Shown here piece after piece: positions 19,809 to 28,614 of a stretch of DNA of 64,000 bases. The position numbers were made by a program, and so were the translations under genes. Each line of letters opens with the position of its first letter. Positions within the stretch are counted from its first letter, which is position 1. The DNA comes from Enterobacteriaceae bacterium 89 (GTDB lineage Bacteria; Pseudomonadota; Gammaproteobacteria; Enterobacterales; Enterobacteriaceae): NCBI GenBank assembly GCA_014156375.1, contig RQJH01000001.1, positions 372,001-436,000 on the forward strand, in the 5' to 3' direction. A model generated the notes under the pieces. The model made no database searches, was not told the origin of the DNA, and worked only from the letters and a program-made list of their open reading frames with translations.

Positions 19809-22517
19809 TCACTGCCACCCATAGCGGCGGCTGTAGAACCCTTTCACCATCTGCGTCAGCGTCATATAGCCAACCAGGATCGCCACCAGCCACGGGAAGT
19901 AGGAGAGCGGCAGCGGTTGCAGCGACACGTAAGTCGCCAGCGGTGAGAACGGCAGCGCAACGCCCACGGCCATCACCACCAGCGTCATCACAATCAGCGG
20001 CCAGGCGGCGCGGCTCTGGATGAACGGAATGCGACGGGTACGGATCATGTGCACAATCAGCGTCTGCGACAGCAGGCCCACCACGAACCAGCCGGACTGG
20101 AACAGCGTCTGATGTTCCGGCGTGTTGGCGTGGAACACAAACCACATCAGGCAGAAGGTCAGAATGTCGAAGATCGAACTGATCGGCCCGAAGAACACCA
20201 TAAAGCGTCCCAGATCGGTCGGGTTCCAGCGCTGCGGCTTCTGGATCTGCTCATCGTCCACGTTATCAAACGGGATCGCCACCTGGGATACATCGTAAAG
20301 CAGGTTCTGGATCAGTAAGTGCAGCGGCAACATTGGCAGGAACGGCAGAAACGCGCTGGCCACCAGTACGCTGAAGACGTTACCGAAGTTAGAGCTGGCG
20401 GTCATTTTGATGTACTTCAGCATGTTGGCAAAAGTACGACGCCCTTCGATCACCCCTTCTTCCAGCACCATCAGGCTTTTTTCCAGCAGGATGATGTCGG
20501 CGGCTTCACGCGCGATATCCACCGCACCATCGACGGAAATGCCGATATCGGCGGCGCGCAGCGCTGGCGCATCGTTGATGCCGTCGCCCATAAAGCCCAC
20601 CACGTGACCTTCGCGTTTCAGCAGGGTCACGATGCGCTCTTTGTGCATCGGCGTCAGACGGGCAAACAGCGTGGTACGTTTGGCAAGGTCGGCCAGCTCA
20701 TCGTCACTCATCGCGTCGATGCCGCTGCCCACCACCACATCGCCCACTTCCAGGCCCACTTCGTGACACACTTTGGCCGCCACCAGCTCGCTGTCGCCGG
20801 TGAGGATTTTCACCGTGATGCCGCTGGCCTTCAGCGCTTTCAGCGCCGGAGCGGTGGTCTCTTTTGGCGGATCGAGGAAAGCGATATAGCCTTCCAGGAT
20901 CAGATCCGACTCATCGATACGCTGGTAGTCGCCTTCACGGGCGGTCAGGTATTTGGTCGCCACCGCCACCACGCGCAGGCCCTGACGGTTCAGGTTGTCC
21001 GTGACACGTTTGATGCGGCGCAGCATGGTGTCATCCAGCGGAACGATCTCACCGTTGAAGCGTACCTGAGTACAGACGTTGAGGATTTCCTGCAACGCAC
21101 CTTTGCAGATCAGCTGATGAACGTTTTCCTGTTCGGCGACCACCACCGACATGCGGCGGCGTTCGAAATCAAACGGGATCTCGTCAATTTTCTGCCAGCG
21201 CTCAGACAGGCAGCGCGCCGATTCTTCTTCCACGCCTTCCAGCACCGCCACGTCGAGCAGGTTTTTCAACCCGGTCTGGTAGTGGCTGTTCAGCCACGCG
21301 TTGTGCAGCACGCGATCGCTGGTTTTGCCGGAAACGTCCGTGTGGTTCTCCAGCACGATTTTATCCTGAGTCAGGGTGCCGGTTTTATCGGTGCAGAGAA
21401 TATCCATCGCGCCAAAGTTCTGGATGGCGTCGAGGTGTTTAACGATAACTTTCTGCTTGGACAGCTTCACCGCTCCGCGCGCCAGCGTGGAGGTGACAAT
21501 CATCGGCAGCATTTCCGGAGTCAGGCCGACGGCCACGGAGAGCGCAAACAGCGCCGCTTCCCACCAGTCGCCTTTGGTGTAGCCGTTGATCAGCAGCACG
21601 ACCGGAGCCATCACCAGCATAAAGCGGATTAGCAGCATGCTGACGCGGCTGATGCCTTTCTGGAACGCGTTTGGCTCACTTTCCTGCTCGCTGACGCGCC
21701 CGGCTAACTGACCAAACCAGGTGTTGCCGCCGGTGGCGAAGACAATTGCCTGCGCCGAGCCGCTGACCACGTTGGTGCCCATAAAGCACAGGGTATCGGC
21801 TTCGAGCGGGTTGCTTTGCTGTGGCTCGCGGCTGCGCGCGACTTTTTCAACCGGCAAGGATTCACCGGTCAGCGAGGCCTGAGCGACAAACAGATCGCGC
21901 GCCTGGAACACGCGCAGGTCTGCGGGGATCATGTCACCAGCAGAGAGCTTGACGATATCGCCCTGCACCAGCTGGTCGATAGGAATTTCCACCCAGCGGC
22001 TTTCGCCCTGCTCGTTGATCACGCGCAGCACGGTGGCTGTGTTGCTGACCATCGCCTTCAGCGCATCAGCCGCTTTGGTGGAGCGCGCTTCCTGAATGAA
22101 GTTCAGCAGCGTGGAGATCACCACCATCAGCGCGATCACGCCTGCGGCAAACAGATCTTCCGTAGAATAGGAGATCACGCCAAGCACGGTCAGCAGCAGG
22201 TTAAACGGGTTGCGGTAGCAGAGCCACAGATGCACCCACCACGGCGACGGTTTCTGCGCCGGGATCAGGTTGCTGCCATGCAGCTCGCGAGCATCTTCCA
22301 CTTCCTGCTCGTTCAGCCCTTCCGGGTGGCTGTTGAAGGCGCGCCAGATTTCATTTTCGTCCATCGCGGCGACGTTCAGACACTGCTTGCTCAGCGAATC
22401 CGGCACCGGGCCGCTGGCAATGGTTTTCCCGTCCAGCAGCGGGTCGCGGCTGACGAGACGATGTGGCAGATGGCGGCTGAGCTGTGCGATCAGCTGCCGG
22501 GTGATATTTTTCAGCAT
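19809..22517 (-). CDS. mgtA: MgtA, P-type Mg2+-importing ATPase
   Basis: The 902-aa P3B-type ATPase imports Mg2+ across the inner membrane. The phosphorylated aspartate is D377 in DKTGTLT; the actuator motif LTGES, the hinge motif GDGINDAPAL and about ten transmembrane segments are present. The Met at 22517 (MLKNITRQL) follows AGAGGGA and gives family length; the open frame extends 19 codons upstream into the leader without homology. Expression is expected to be controlled by PhoP and by the Mg2+/proline-sensing leader encoding MgtL (22672-22725). Divergent from treR as in E. coli. Confidence 0.97.
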   Translation of the reverse strand: MLKNITRQLIAQLSRHLPHRLVSRDPLLDGKTIASGPVPDSLSKQCLNVAAMDENEIWRAFNSHPEGLNEQEVEDARELHGSNLIPAQKPSPWWVHLWLCYRNPFNLLLTVLGVISYSTEDLFAAGVIALMVVISTLLNFIQEARSTKAADALKAMVSNTATVLRVINEQGESRWVEIPIDQLVQGDIVKLSAGDMIPADLRVFQARDLFVAQASLTGESLPVEKVARSREPQQSNPLEADTLCFMGTNVVSGSAQAIVFATGGNTWFGQLAGRVSEQESEPNAFQKGISRVSMLLIRFMLVMAPVVLLINGYTKGDWWEAALFALSVAVGLTPEMLPMIVTSTLARGAVKLSKQKVIVKHLDAIQNFGAMDILCTDKTGTLTQDKIVLENHTDVSGKTSDRVLHNAWLNSHYQTGLKNLLDVAVLEGVEEESARCLSERWQKIDEIPFDFERRRMSVVVAEQENVHQLICKGALQEILNVCTQVRFNGEIVPLDDTMLRRIKRVTDNLNRQGLRVVAVATKYLTAREGDYQRIDESDLILEGYIAFLDPPKETTAPALKALKASGITVKILTGDSELVAAKVCHEVGLEVGDVVVGSGIDAMSDDELADLAKRTTLFARLTPMHKERIVTLLKREGHVVGFMGDGINDAPALRAADIGISVDGAVDIAREAADIILLEKSLMVLEEGVIEGRRTFANMLKYIKMTASSNFGNVFSVLVASAFLPFLPMLPLHLLIQNLLYDVSQVAIPFDNVDDEQIQKPQRWNPTDLGRFMVFFGPISSIFDILTFCLMWFVFHANTPEHQTLFQSGWFVVGLLSQTLIVHMIRTRRIPFIQSRAAWPLIVMTLVVMAVGVALPFSPLATYVSLQPLPLSYFPWLVAILVGYMTLTQMVKGFYSRRYGWQ

Positions 22518-22784
22518 AATAAGTCCCTCTGCGCTCGCCGTTCGGCGATCGCGGGTAACTTTCAGACACAGCAAGGCCGTACCTGAATGGCACTCTAATT
22601 TTAAAACAGGGACATCAGAAAGGTGACGTCACTGCCTCACGCACTTCCGGCAAGGCAGTGGAATGACTGGCTTACCGGAAAGAAAGTTTGCTCCATCGAT
22701 GATGGGGAGTGGGATCGGGATCCATGACGCCTCCGGTAAGTGAAAGAATTCGCCGCGCAGTATACTCGTGCGATCCGAGAAAAC
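22518..22784 (-). promoter_or_regulatory. mgtA leader RNA (Mg2+-responsive riboswitch/attenuator region)
   Basis: From the predicted start near 22784 to the mgtA start codon is about 267 nt, matching the ~264-nt leader of Salmonella mgtA. It contains the mgtL ORF and several GC-rich inverted segments. In Salmonella this leader adopts alternative stem-loops in response to Mg2+ and to MgtL translation, controlling Rho-dependent termination. Conservation of the individual stems was not tested. Confidence 0.75.
22672..22725 (-). CDS. mgtL: MgtL, mgtA leader peptide
   Basis: A 17-codon ORF translates to MDPDPTPHHRWSKLSFR, aligning with E. coli MgtL ([17 protein letters not shown]) at both ends and keeping the DPDPTP motif at the N-terminus. 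A strong Shine-Dalgarno GGAGG lies 4 bases upstream. In the E. coli/Salmonella model, poor translation of the acid/proline-rich start in low Mg2+ or low proline lets mgtA transcription continue. Too short for normal ORF calling but well supported by sequence and place. Confidence 0.92.
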   Translation of the reverse strand: MDPDPTPHHRWSKLSFR

Positions 22785-22790
22785 GTAGCG

Positions 22791-22825
22791 ATTATGGCAT
22801 TAATATATGTCAGCATATTTAAACG
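22791..22825 (-). promoter_or_regulatory. Candidate PhoP-dependent mgtA promoter
   Basis: On the minus strand a CATAAT -10 (22791-22796) lies 12 bp downstream of a GTTTA-N5-GCTGA element (22810-22824). PhoP boxes are direct GTTTA repeats 11 bp apart with this 12-bp gap to the -10; the first half is perfect, the second weak. The position predicts a leader of the right length. Confidence 0.55.
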
Positions 22826-22941
22826 GCTCGTATACACAACGTTTTCAGCCCTGAACCGAAACAAGATTTTGCCGATAGCGGTTTGGTTGAGTACGATTAC
22901 GCTCATTGTGACTTTCGCCTTTGCTAACACGGAAAAAACGG

Positions 22942-23889
22942 ATGCAGAACCGGCTGACGATTAAAGACATCGCGCGCTTAAGCGGCGTGGGGAAATCCAC
23001 GGTTTCCCGCGTGCTGAATAATGAAAGCGGCGTCAGCGAGCGCACCCGTGAACGCGTGGAAGCGGTGATGAACCAGCACGGTTTCTCGCCTTCCCGCTCC
23101 GCCAGAGCGATGCGCGGCCAGAGCGACAAAGTAGTCGCCATCATCGTCAGCCGTCTGGACTCGCTGTCCGAAAATCTCGCCGTACAGACGATGCTGCCTG
23201 TGTTTTATGAGCAGGGTTACGATCCGATCATGATGGAAAGCCAGTTCTCGCCGGAGAAAGTGGAAGAACATCTCGGCATGCTGAAGCGGCGCAATATCGA
23301 CGGCGTGGTGCTGTTTGGCTTTACAGGTGTGACCGAAGCGATGCTGACTCCGTGGCGCGACACGCTGGTGATGCTGGCGCGTGACGCCAAAGGCATTGCT
23401 TCCGTCTGCTATGACGACGAAGGAGCCATCACTCTGCTGATGCAGCGCCTGTATGACAAAGGCCATCGCCATATCAGTTTCCTTGGCGTACCGCATAGCG
23501 ACGTCACCACCGGCAAGCGCCGCCACGATGCCTACCTCGCCTTCTGTAAAAAGCACAAACTCCATCCGGTCGCGGCGCTGCCGGGCCTGGCGATGAAGCA
23601 GGGTTATGAAACCGTCGCCAGCGTCACTCACGCCGAAACCACCGCGCTGGTCTGCGCCACGGATACGCTGGCTCTTGGTGCCAGCAAATATTTGCAGGAG
23701 CAGCGCATCGACACTTTACAGCTCGCGAGCGTCGGCAACACGCCGCTGATGAAGTTTCTGCACCCGGAAATTGTCACCGTCGATCCCGGCTACGGTGAAG
23801 CCGGACGCCAGGCTGCACATCAGCTGATCGAGCAGATCAACGGGCGTACTGAGCCGCAGCAGCTGGTGATCCCCGCTACCCTTTCCTGA
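22942..23889 (+). CDS. treR: TreR, trehalose operon repressor
   Basis: The 315-aa LacI/GalR-family repressor equals E. coli TreR in length. The DNA-binding domain reads LTIKDIARLSGVGKSTVSRV (about residues 5-24), with the hinge helix near residues 50-60 and a periplasmic-binding-protein-like core after it. The inducer is trehalose-6-phosphate. The start at 22942 (MQNRLTIKDIA) gives family length; seven extra codons upstream are discarded. It lies directly upstream of treBC and should bind the GGGAACGTTCCC palindrome at 23940-23951. Confidence 0.97.
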   Translation: MQNRLTIKDIARLSGVGKSTVSRVLNNESGVSERTRERVEAVMNQHGFSPSRSARAMRGQSDKVVAIIVSRLDSLSENLAVQTMLPVFYEQGYDPIMMESQFSPEKVEEHLGMLKRRNIDGVVLFGFTGVTEAMLTPWRDTLVMLARDAKGIASVCYDDEGAITLLMQRLYDKGHRHISFLGVPHSDVTTGKRRHDAYLAFCKKHKLHPVAALPGLAMKQGYETVASVTHAETTALVCATDTLALGASKYLQEQRIDTLQLASVGNTPLMKFLHPEIVTVDPGYGEAGRQAAHQLIEQINGRTEPQQLVIPATLS

Positions 23890-23939
23890 TCCGACTTATA
23901 CGCGGAAAAAGCGAATTATTGTGATCCTCACCCAATTTC

Positions 23940-23951
23940 GGGAACGTTCCC
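23940..23951. promoter_or_regulatory. TreR operator of treBC
   Basis: A perfect 12-bp palindrome GGGAACGTTCCC in the treR-treB gap, about 75 bp before treB. It has the central CG and symmetry of LacI-family operators and matches the remembered E. coli tre operator. Confidence 0.85.
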
Positions 23952-24026
23952 ATTTTACCCAAAAAGCGAAACGGCTAGTCTTGCGGCAGGTCATTACACT
24001 TCCCTACCCTACGGTCATGAGGCTTC

Positions 24027-25448
24027 ATGATGAGCAAAGTGAATCAACAGGACATCGATAAACTGATCGTCCTGGTTGGCGGTCGCGACAACATCGCCAC
24101 CGTCAGCCACTGTCTTACCCGCCTGCGTTTCGTGCTGAACGATCCGTCGATTGCCGATCCGAAGGCCATCGACGAGCTGCCGATGGTCAAAGGCTGCTTT
24201 ACCAACGCCGGACAGTTCCAGGTGGTGATCGGCACCGACGTCGGCGACTGGTACAAAGCCCTGCTGGCGAGCACCGGACAGTCTTCCGCCGACAAAGAGC
24301 AGGCCAAAATGGCCGCGCGGCAGAACATGAAATGGCACGAGCGGATGATCTCGCACTTCGCGGAGATCTTCTTCCCGCTGCTGCCAGCGCTGATCAGCGG
24401 TGGCCTGATCCTCGGCTTCCGTAACGTCATCGGCGACGTGCCGATGAGCAACGGCCAGACCTTGGCGCAGATGTATCCGGGTCTGAAAACGCTGTACGAC
24501 TTCCTGTGGCTGATTGGGGAGGCGATCTTCTTCTATTTGCCGGTCGGCATCTGCTGGTCTGCGGTGAAGAAAATGGGCGGCACGCCGATTCTGGGCATCG
24601 TGCTCGGCGTAACGCTGGTGTCACCGCAGCTGATGAACGCCTACGAGCTCGGCAGCAAAATCCCGGAAGTGTGGAACTTCGGCCTGTTTGCGATTGAGAA
24701 AGTCGGCTATCAGGCGCAGGTGATCCCGGCGCTGTTGGCGGGTCTGGCGCTTGGCTGGATTGAAACGCGGATGAAGCGCATCGTGCCGGATTATCTGTAT
24801 CTGGTGATTGTGCCTGTTTGCTCGCTGATCCTCGCAGTGTTCCTCGCGCACGCCTTTATCGGCCCGTTTGGCCGCATGATTGGCGACGGCGTGGCCTTCG
24901 CCGTGCGTCACCTGATGACCGGCAGCTTCGCCCCGATTGGCGCGGCGCTGTTTGGCTTCCTGTACGCGCCGCTGGTTATTACCGGCGTGCATCAGACTAC
25001 GCTCGCCATCGACATGCAGATGATCCAGAGCATGGGCGGCACCCCGGTGTGGCCGCTGATTGCGCTGTCTAACATTGCCCAGGCTTCTGCGGTGGTCGGC
25101 ATCATTATCTGTAGCCGCAAGCACAACGAACGTGAGATTTCCGTCCCGGCCGCCATTTCCGCTTACCTCGGCGTTACCGAACCGGCGATGTACGGCATCA
25201 ACCTGAAATACCGTTTCCCGATGCTCTGCGCGATGGTCGGCTCCGGTCTTGCTGGGCTGCTGTGCGGCCTGAACGGCGTGATGGCAAACGGCATCGGCGT
25301 GGGTGGTCTGCCTGGCATTCTCTCCATCCAGCCGAAGTTCTGGCAGGTCTATTCGCTGGCGATGCTGATTGCGGTAGTCGTGCCAATCATCCTCACCACC
25401 GTGGTGTACCAGCGCAAATTCCGCCAGGGCACATTGCAGATTGTTTAA
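24027..25448 (+). CDS. treB: TreB, trehalose-specific PTS EIIBC
   Basis: The 473-aa inner-membrane permease imports and phosphorylates trehalose to trehalose-6-phosphate, using EIIA-Glc (Crr) as phosphate donor because no EIIA domain is present. The EIIB phosphorylation site is C29 in VSHCLTRLRF; the EIIC part begins near residue 105 (HFAEIFFPLLPALISGG) and spans about ten membrane segments, with the GITEP-like LGVTEPAMYGIN loop near 385. A GC-rich hairpin follows the stop, before treC. Confidence 0.97.
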   Translation: MMSKVNQQDIDKLIVLVGGRDNIATVSHCLTRLRFVLNDPSIADPKAIDELPMVKGCFTNAGQFQVVIGTDVGDWYKALLASTGQSSADKEQAKMAARQNMKWHERMISHFAEIFFPLLPALISGGLILGFRNVIGDVPMSNGQTLAQMYPGLKTLYDFLWLIGEAIFFYLPVGICWSAVKKMGGTPILGIVLGVTLVSPQLMNAYELGSKIPEVWNFGLFAIEKVGYQAQVIPALLAGLALGWIETRMKRIVPDYLYLVIVPVCSLILAVFLAHAFIGPFGRMIGDGVAFAVRHLMTGSFAPIGAALFGFLYAPLVITGVHQTTLAIDMQMIQSMGGTPVWPLIALSNIAQASAVVGIIICSRKHNEREISVPAAISAYLGVTEPAMYGINLKYRFPMLCAMVGSGLAGLLCGLNGVMANGIGVGGLPGILSIQPKFWQVYSLAMLIAVVVPIILTTVVYQRKFRQGTLQIV

Positions 25449-25457
25449 CTCTTTTTG

Positions 25458-25485
25458 GGGCGCGCTTGCGCCCCTCTCCTTTTTG
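25458..25485 (+). terminator. treB-treC intercistronic hairpin
   Basis: The stem GGGGCGC / GCGCCCC (25458-25464 and 25469-25475), with loop GCTT and then CTCCTTTTT, looks like a weak intrinsic terminator or mRNA-stabilising hairpin. It would lower treC output relative to treB. Confidence 0.65.
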
Positions 25486-25499
25486 ACCAGGACAGCTTT

Positions 25500-27158
25500 A
25501 TGAACAACCTTCCCCACTGGTGGCAAAACGGCGTTATCTACCAGATCTATCCAAAAAGTTTTCAGGACACCACCGGCAGCGGCACCGGCGATTTGCGCGG
25601 CGTGACGCTGCGTCTGGACTACCTGAAAACGCTGGGCGTGGACGCCATCTGGCTGACGCCGTTCTACGTCTCACCGCAGATTGATAACGGCTACGACGTG
25701 GCGAACTACACCGCCATCGATCCGGCGTACGGCACGCTGGAAGATTTCGACGAACTGGTGGCCGAAGCCAAAGCGCGCGGCATCCGCATCGTGCTGGATA
25801 TGGTACTGAACCATACCTCCACGCAGCACGCCTGGTTTAAGGAATCGCTCAATCCGCAAAGCCCTTACCGCCAGTTCTATATCTGGCGCGACGGCAAGTC
25901 CGGCGAGGTGCCGAACAACTGGCGCTCGAAATTCGGCGGCAACGCCTGGCAGTGGCACGCCGAAAGCGAGCAGTACTATCTGCACCTTTTCGCTGCCGAG
26001 CAGGCCGATCTTAACTGGGAAAATCCGCAAGTGCGCGCGGAGCTGAAAAAGGTCTGCGAATTCTGGGCCGATCGCGGGGTGGACGGTCTGCGCCTCGACG
26101 TGGTGAATCTGATTTCCAAAGATCAGAGCTTCCCGAGCGATCCGGTCGGCGACGGTCGCTGCTTCTATACCGATGGCCCGCGCGTGCATGAATTTTTGCA
26201 GGAGATGAGCCGCGACGTGTTCACTCCGCGAGACTTAATGACCGTCGGCGAGATGTCCTCAACCACTCTAGATCACTGCCAGCAGTACGCTTCGCTGGAA
26301 GGCAGTGAGCTGTCGATGACCTTCAACTTCCACCACCTGAAGGTCGACTATCCGGGCGGCGAAAAGTGGACGCAGGCGAAGCCGGATTACGTGGCGCTGA
26401 AATCCCTGTTCAGCCACTGGCAGCAGGGCATGCACAACGTGGCGTGGAATGCCCTGTTCTGGTGTAACCACGACCAGCCGCGCATCGTGTCGCGCTTCGG
26501 CGATGAAGGCGAGTACCGCGTGACCGCTGCGAAAATGCTGGCGATGGTGCTGCACGGCATGCAGGGCACACCGTATATTTATCAGGGTGAAGAGATTGGC
26601 ATGACCAATCCGCATTTCGCGAAGATCGCGGATTATCGCGACGTGGAAAGCCACAATATGTATGCCGAACTGCGCGAACAGGGCCGCGATGCCGACGAGT
26701 TGCTGGCGATCCTCGCCAGTAAATCCCGCGACAACAGCCGCACTCCAATGCAGTGGACCAGCGAAACTCACGGCGGTTTCACCACCGGCAAGCCTTGGAT
26801 CGGGCTGGCGGATAACGTTCAGAGTATCAACGTTCAGGCAGCGCTAAAGGATACTGATTCGGTGTTTTACACCTATCAGCAGCTTATCGCCCTGCGCAAA
26901 GACGAGCCGCTGCTGACGTGGGGCAACTATCTGGATCTGCTGCCAGAACATCCGTCATTGTGGTGCTATCGCCGCGAATGGCAGGGACAAACGCTGATAG
27001 TGGCGGCGAACCTCAGCCGCGAGCCTCAGCGCTGGGAAGCAGAGACCAGCGAAGGTGAGTGGGAGGTGGCGATGAGCAACTATCCGGAAACGCAAAGCAA
27101 ACCGGGCGCGATGACGCTGCGCCCGTTTGAAGCGGTATGGTGGATACAAAAACCTTAA
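25500..27158 (+). CDS. treC: TreC, trehalose-6-phosphate hydrolase
   Basis: The 552-aa GH13 enzyme splits trehalose-6-phosphate into glucose and glucose-6-phosphate in the cytoplasm. The catalytic residues are visible as D200 (GLRLDVVNL), E251 (MTVGEMSS) and D325 (CNHDQPRI). The N-terminus WWQNGVIYQIYPKSFQD is typical of alpha,alpha-phosphotrehalases. The ATG at 25500 follows CCAGGACAG; a 15-codon upstream extension overlaps the intercistronic hairpin and is rejected. Cotranscribed with treB under TreR control. Confidence 0.97.
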   Translation: MNNLPHWWQNGVIYQIYPKSFQDTTGSGTGDLRGVTLRLDYLKTLGVDAIWLTPFYVSPQIDNGYDVANYTAIDPAYGTLEDFDELVAEAKARGIRIVLDMVLNHTSTQHAWFKESLNPQSPYRQFYIWRDGKSGEVPNNWRSKFGGNAWQWHAESEQYYLHLFAAEQADLNWENPQVRAELKKVCEFWADRGVDGLRLDVVNLISKDQSFPSDPVGDGRCFYTDGPRVHEFLQEMSRDVFTPRDLMTVGEMSSTTLDHCQQYASLEGSELSMTFNFHHLKVDYPGGEKWTQAKPDYVALKSLFSHWQQGMHNVAWNALFWCNHDQPRIVSRFGDEGEYRVTAAKMLAMVLHGMQGTPYIYQGEEIGMTNPHFAKIADYRDVESHNMYAELREQGRDADELLAILASKSRDNSRTPMQWTSETHGGFTTGKPWIGLADNVQSINVQAALKDTDSVFYTYQQLIALRKDEPLLTWGNYLDLLPEHPSLWCYRREWQGQTLIVAANLSREPQRWEAETSEGEWEVAMSNYPETQSKPGAMTLRPFEAVWWIQKP

Positions 27159-27167
27159 AGCAAAACA

Positions 27168-27240
27168 TTGCCCGGTTGCGCTAACGCTTACCGGACCTAC
27201 CTGGACGTTGTAGGTCCGGCAAACGCAGTGCCGCCGGGCA
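27168..27240. repeat. REP/BIME-like palindromic element, second copy
   Basis: Same layout as 3459-3540: TTGCCCGGTTGCGCTAACGC...ACCGGACCTAC facing GTAGGTCCGGCAAACGC...GCCGCCGGGCA. It lies between the convergent treC and EIIC genes. Confidence 0.85.
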
Positions 27241-27244
27241 CTTG

Positions 27245-28594
27245 TCAGGTATTAGGCACACCTTCCACTGCTGTCGCACTCTGCTGTGCAGAAGCATGTT
27301 CTTCTTTCGCTTTAAGACGATCCCAGGCGCGGAAGAACGGATAGTAAATCACCAGCGAAATCCCCAGGTTCACCACCTGTAACACCGTCCCGGAAACATG
27401 CCCGCCGGTCGCCAGATAGCCGCTGATGAAAATCGGCGTGGTGAACGGCAGCGCAATCCCCGCGGGCGGTGCCACTAACCCGGTCGCCATCGCGGTGTAG
27501 CTGACAATCACCAGCACCACCGGCGTCAGGATAAACGGCAGGAAGAAGTACGGGTTCATCACCAGCGGAATACCAAACACCATCGGCTCACTGATGTTAA
27601 ACAACGCGGCCGGAGCGGCAATTTTCCCGAGCTGGCGCATCTGCGCACTGCGGCTTCTGAGCACCATGAAAATCACCAGCCCCAACAGCGCGCCGGTGCC
27701 GCCTGGCGCTATCCACAGATCGTAAAACTGCTGCGTGATGATGTGAGGAATAGGCAGTCCGTTCTGGAACGCGGTCAGGTTTTCCGCCATATTCGACAGC
27801 CACACCGGCTGGATGAACACCAGAACGATGGCATCGCCGTGCAGGCCCAGCGTCCACAGAATGCCAATCAGAATCACCGAGATGATCATCCCCGGCAGCG
27901 TGCCGCCGACGTGGTGCATCGGAATGCCGATAATGGTGGCGATCATGCTGTTAATATCGCCGAACGGGGAGGCTTCCACCGCCAGACGCAGCGCCAGCAC
28001 CACCGCCAGTACGCAGAAACCTGGAACCAGCGCGAGGAACGATTTGGCCACCGCAGGCGGCACGCCGTCCGGCATGCGGATCACCAGGTTGCGGCTGGCA
28101 ACAAAGCGGTAAATCTCGGTGGAGAGCAGCGAAATCACAATCGCCACGAACAGCCCCTGACTGCCCACCATGCTGACCGGGATCACCCCTTTCACCACTT
28201 CCGCCGCGCCGTGCACCGGCGTGAACAGCGTGTTCTGCGGAATGGTCATCACGAAGGCCACCACCGACATCGCCCCGGCGGTGAGCGGGTCGAGCGTGCG
28301 GTATTTTTCCGCCAGGCGATAGGCGATACCAAAGCTCGAAATCAGCGCCATGATGTCGTAGGTCGCCTTGACCGGATAGAGCATTTTATCGCGCCACAGA
28401 TCGCCAAACAGATGGCTCATCATGTCGGCATAGCCCGGCACCGGCAGGTAAGCAAAAATCAGGAAGAACGAGCCAATCAGCATGAACGGCATATTCAGGA
28501 TGATACCGTCGCGTACCGACAGCACGTGCTTTTGCCCGGCGATTTTCAGCGCGACGGGCATGACATAGCGTTCAATCAACGTTGTTTTTGACAT
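27245..28594 (-). CDS. PTS EIIC, lactose/cellobiose family
   Basis: The 449-aa membrane permease resembles CelB/ChbC, with about ten hydrophobic segments and family landmarks GIILNMPFMLIGSFFLI near the N-terminus and NISEPMVFGIPLVMNPYFF near residue 340. It should translocate a beta-linked disaccharide such as cellobiose, with phosphate delivered by the EIIB encoded at 30003-30311. It is the last gene of the leftward EIIB-GH4-EIIC locus. No EIIA gene is present nearby, so a distant lactose/cellobiose-type EIIA must serve it. Substrate is inferred from family and enzyme partner only. Confidence 0.88.
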   Translation of the reverse strand: MSKTTLIERYVMPVALKIAGQKHVLSVRDGIILNMPFMLIGSFFLIFAYLPVPGYADMMSHLFGDLWRDKMLYPVKATYDIMALISSFGIAYRLAEKYRTLDPLTAGAMSVVAFVMTIPQNTLFTPVHGAAEVVKGVIPVSMVGSQGLFVAIVISLLSTEIYRFVASRNLVIRMPDGVPPAVAKSFLALVPGFCVLAVVLALRLAVEASPFGDINSMIATIIGIPMHHVGGTLPGMIISVILIGILWTLGLHGDAIVLVFIQPVWLSNMAENLTAFQNGLPIPHIITQQFYDLWIAPGGTGALLGLVIFMVLRSRSAQMRQLGKIAAPAALFNISEPMVFGIPLVMNPYFFLPFILTPVVLVIVSYTAMATGLVAPPAGIALPFTTPIFISGYLATGGHVSGTVLQVVNLGISLVIYYPFFRAWDRLKAKEEHASAQQSATAVEGVPNT

Positions 28595-28614
28595 GATAAT
28601 TCCCGTCTTCTTAA

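Noticed and set aside
20319-21632. 437-aa plus-strand frame inside mgtA
   Set aside because: Antisense shadow of mgtA; His/Gln/Arg-rich composition with no domain features.
23920-23938. CRP site upstream of treB (TGTGATCCTCACCC)
   Set aside because: Only one half-site is good; the second half has the wrong spacing for TGTGA-N6-TCACA.
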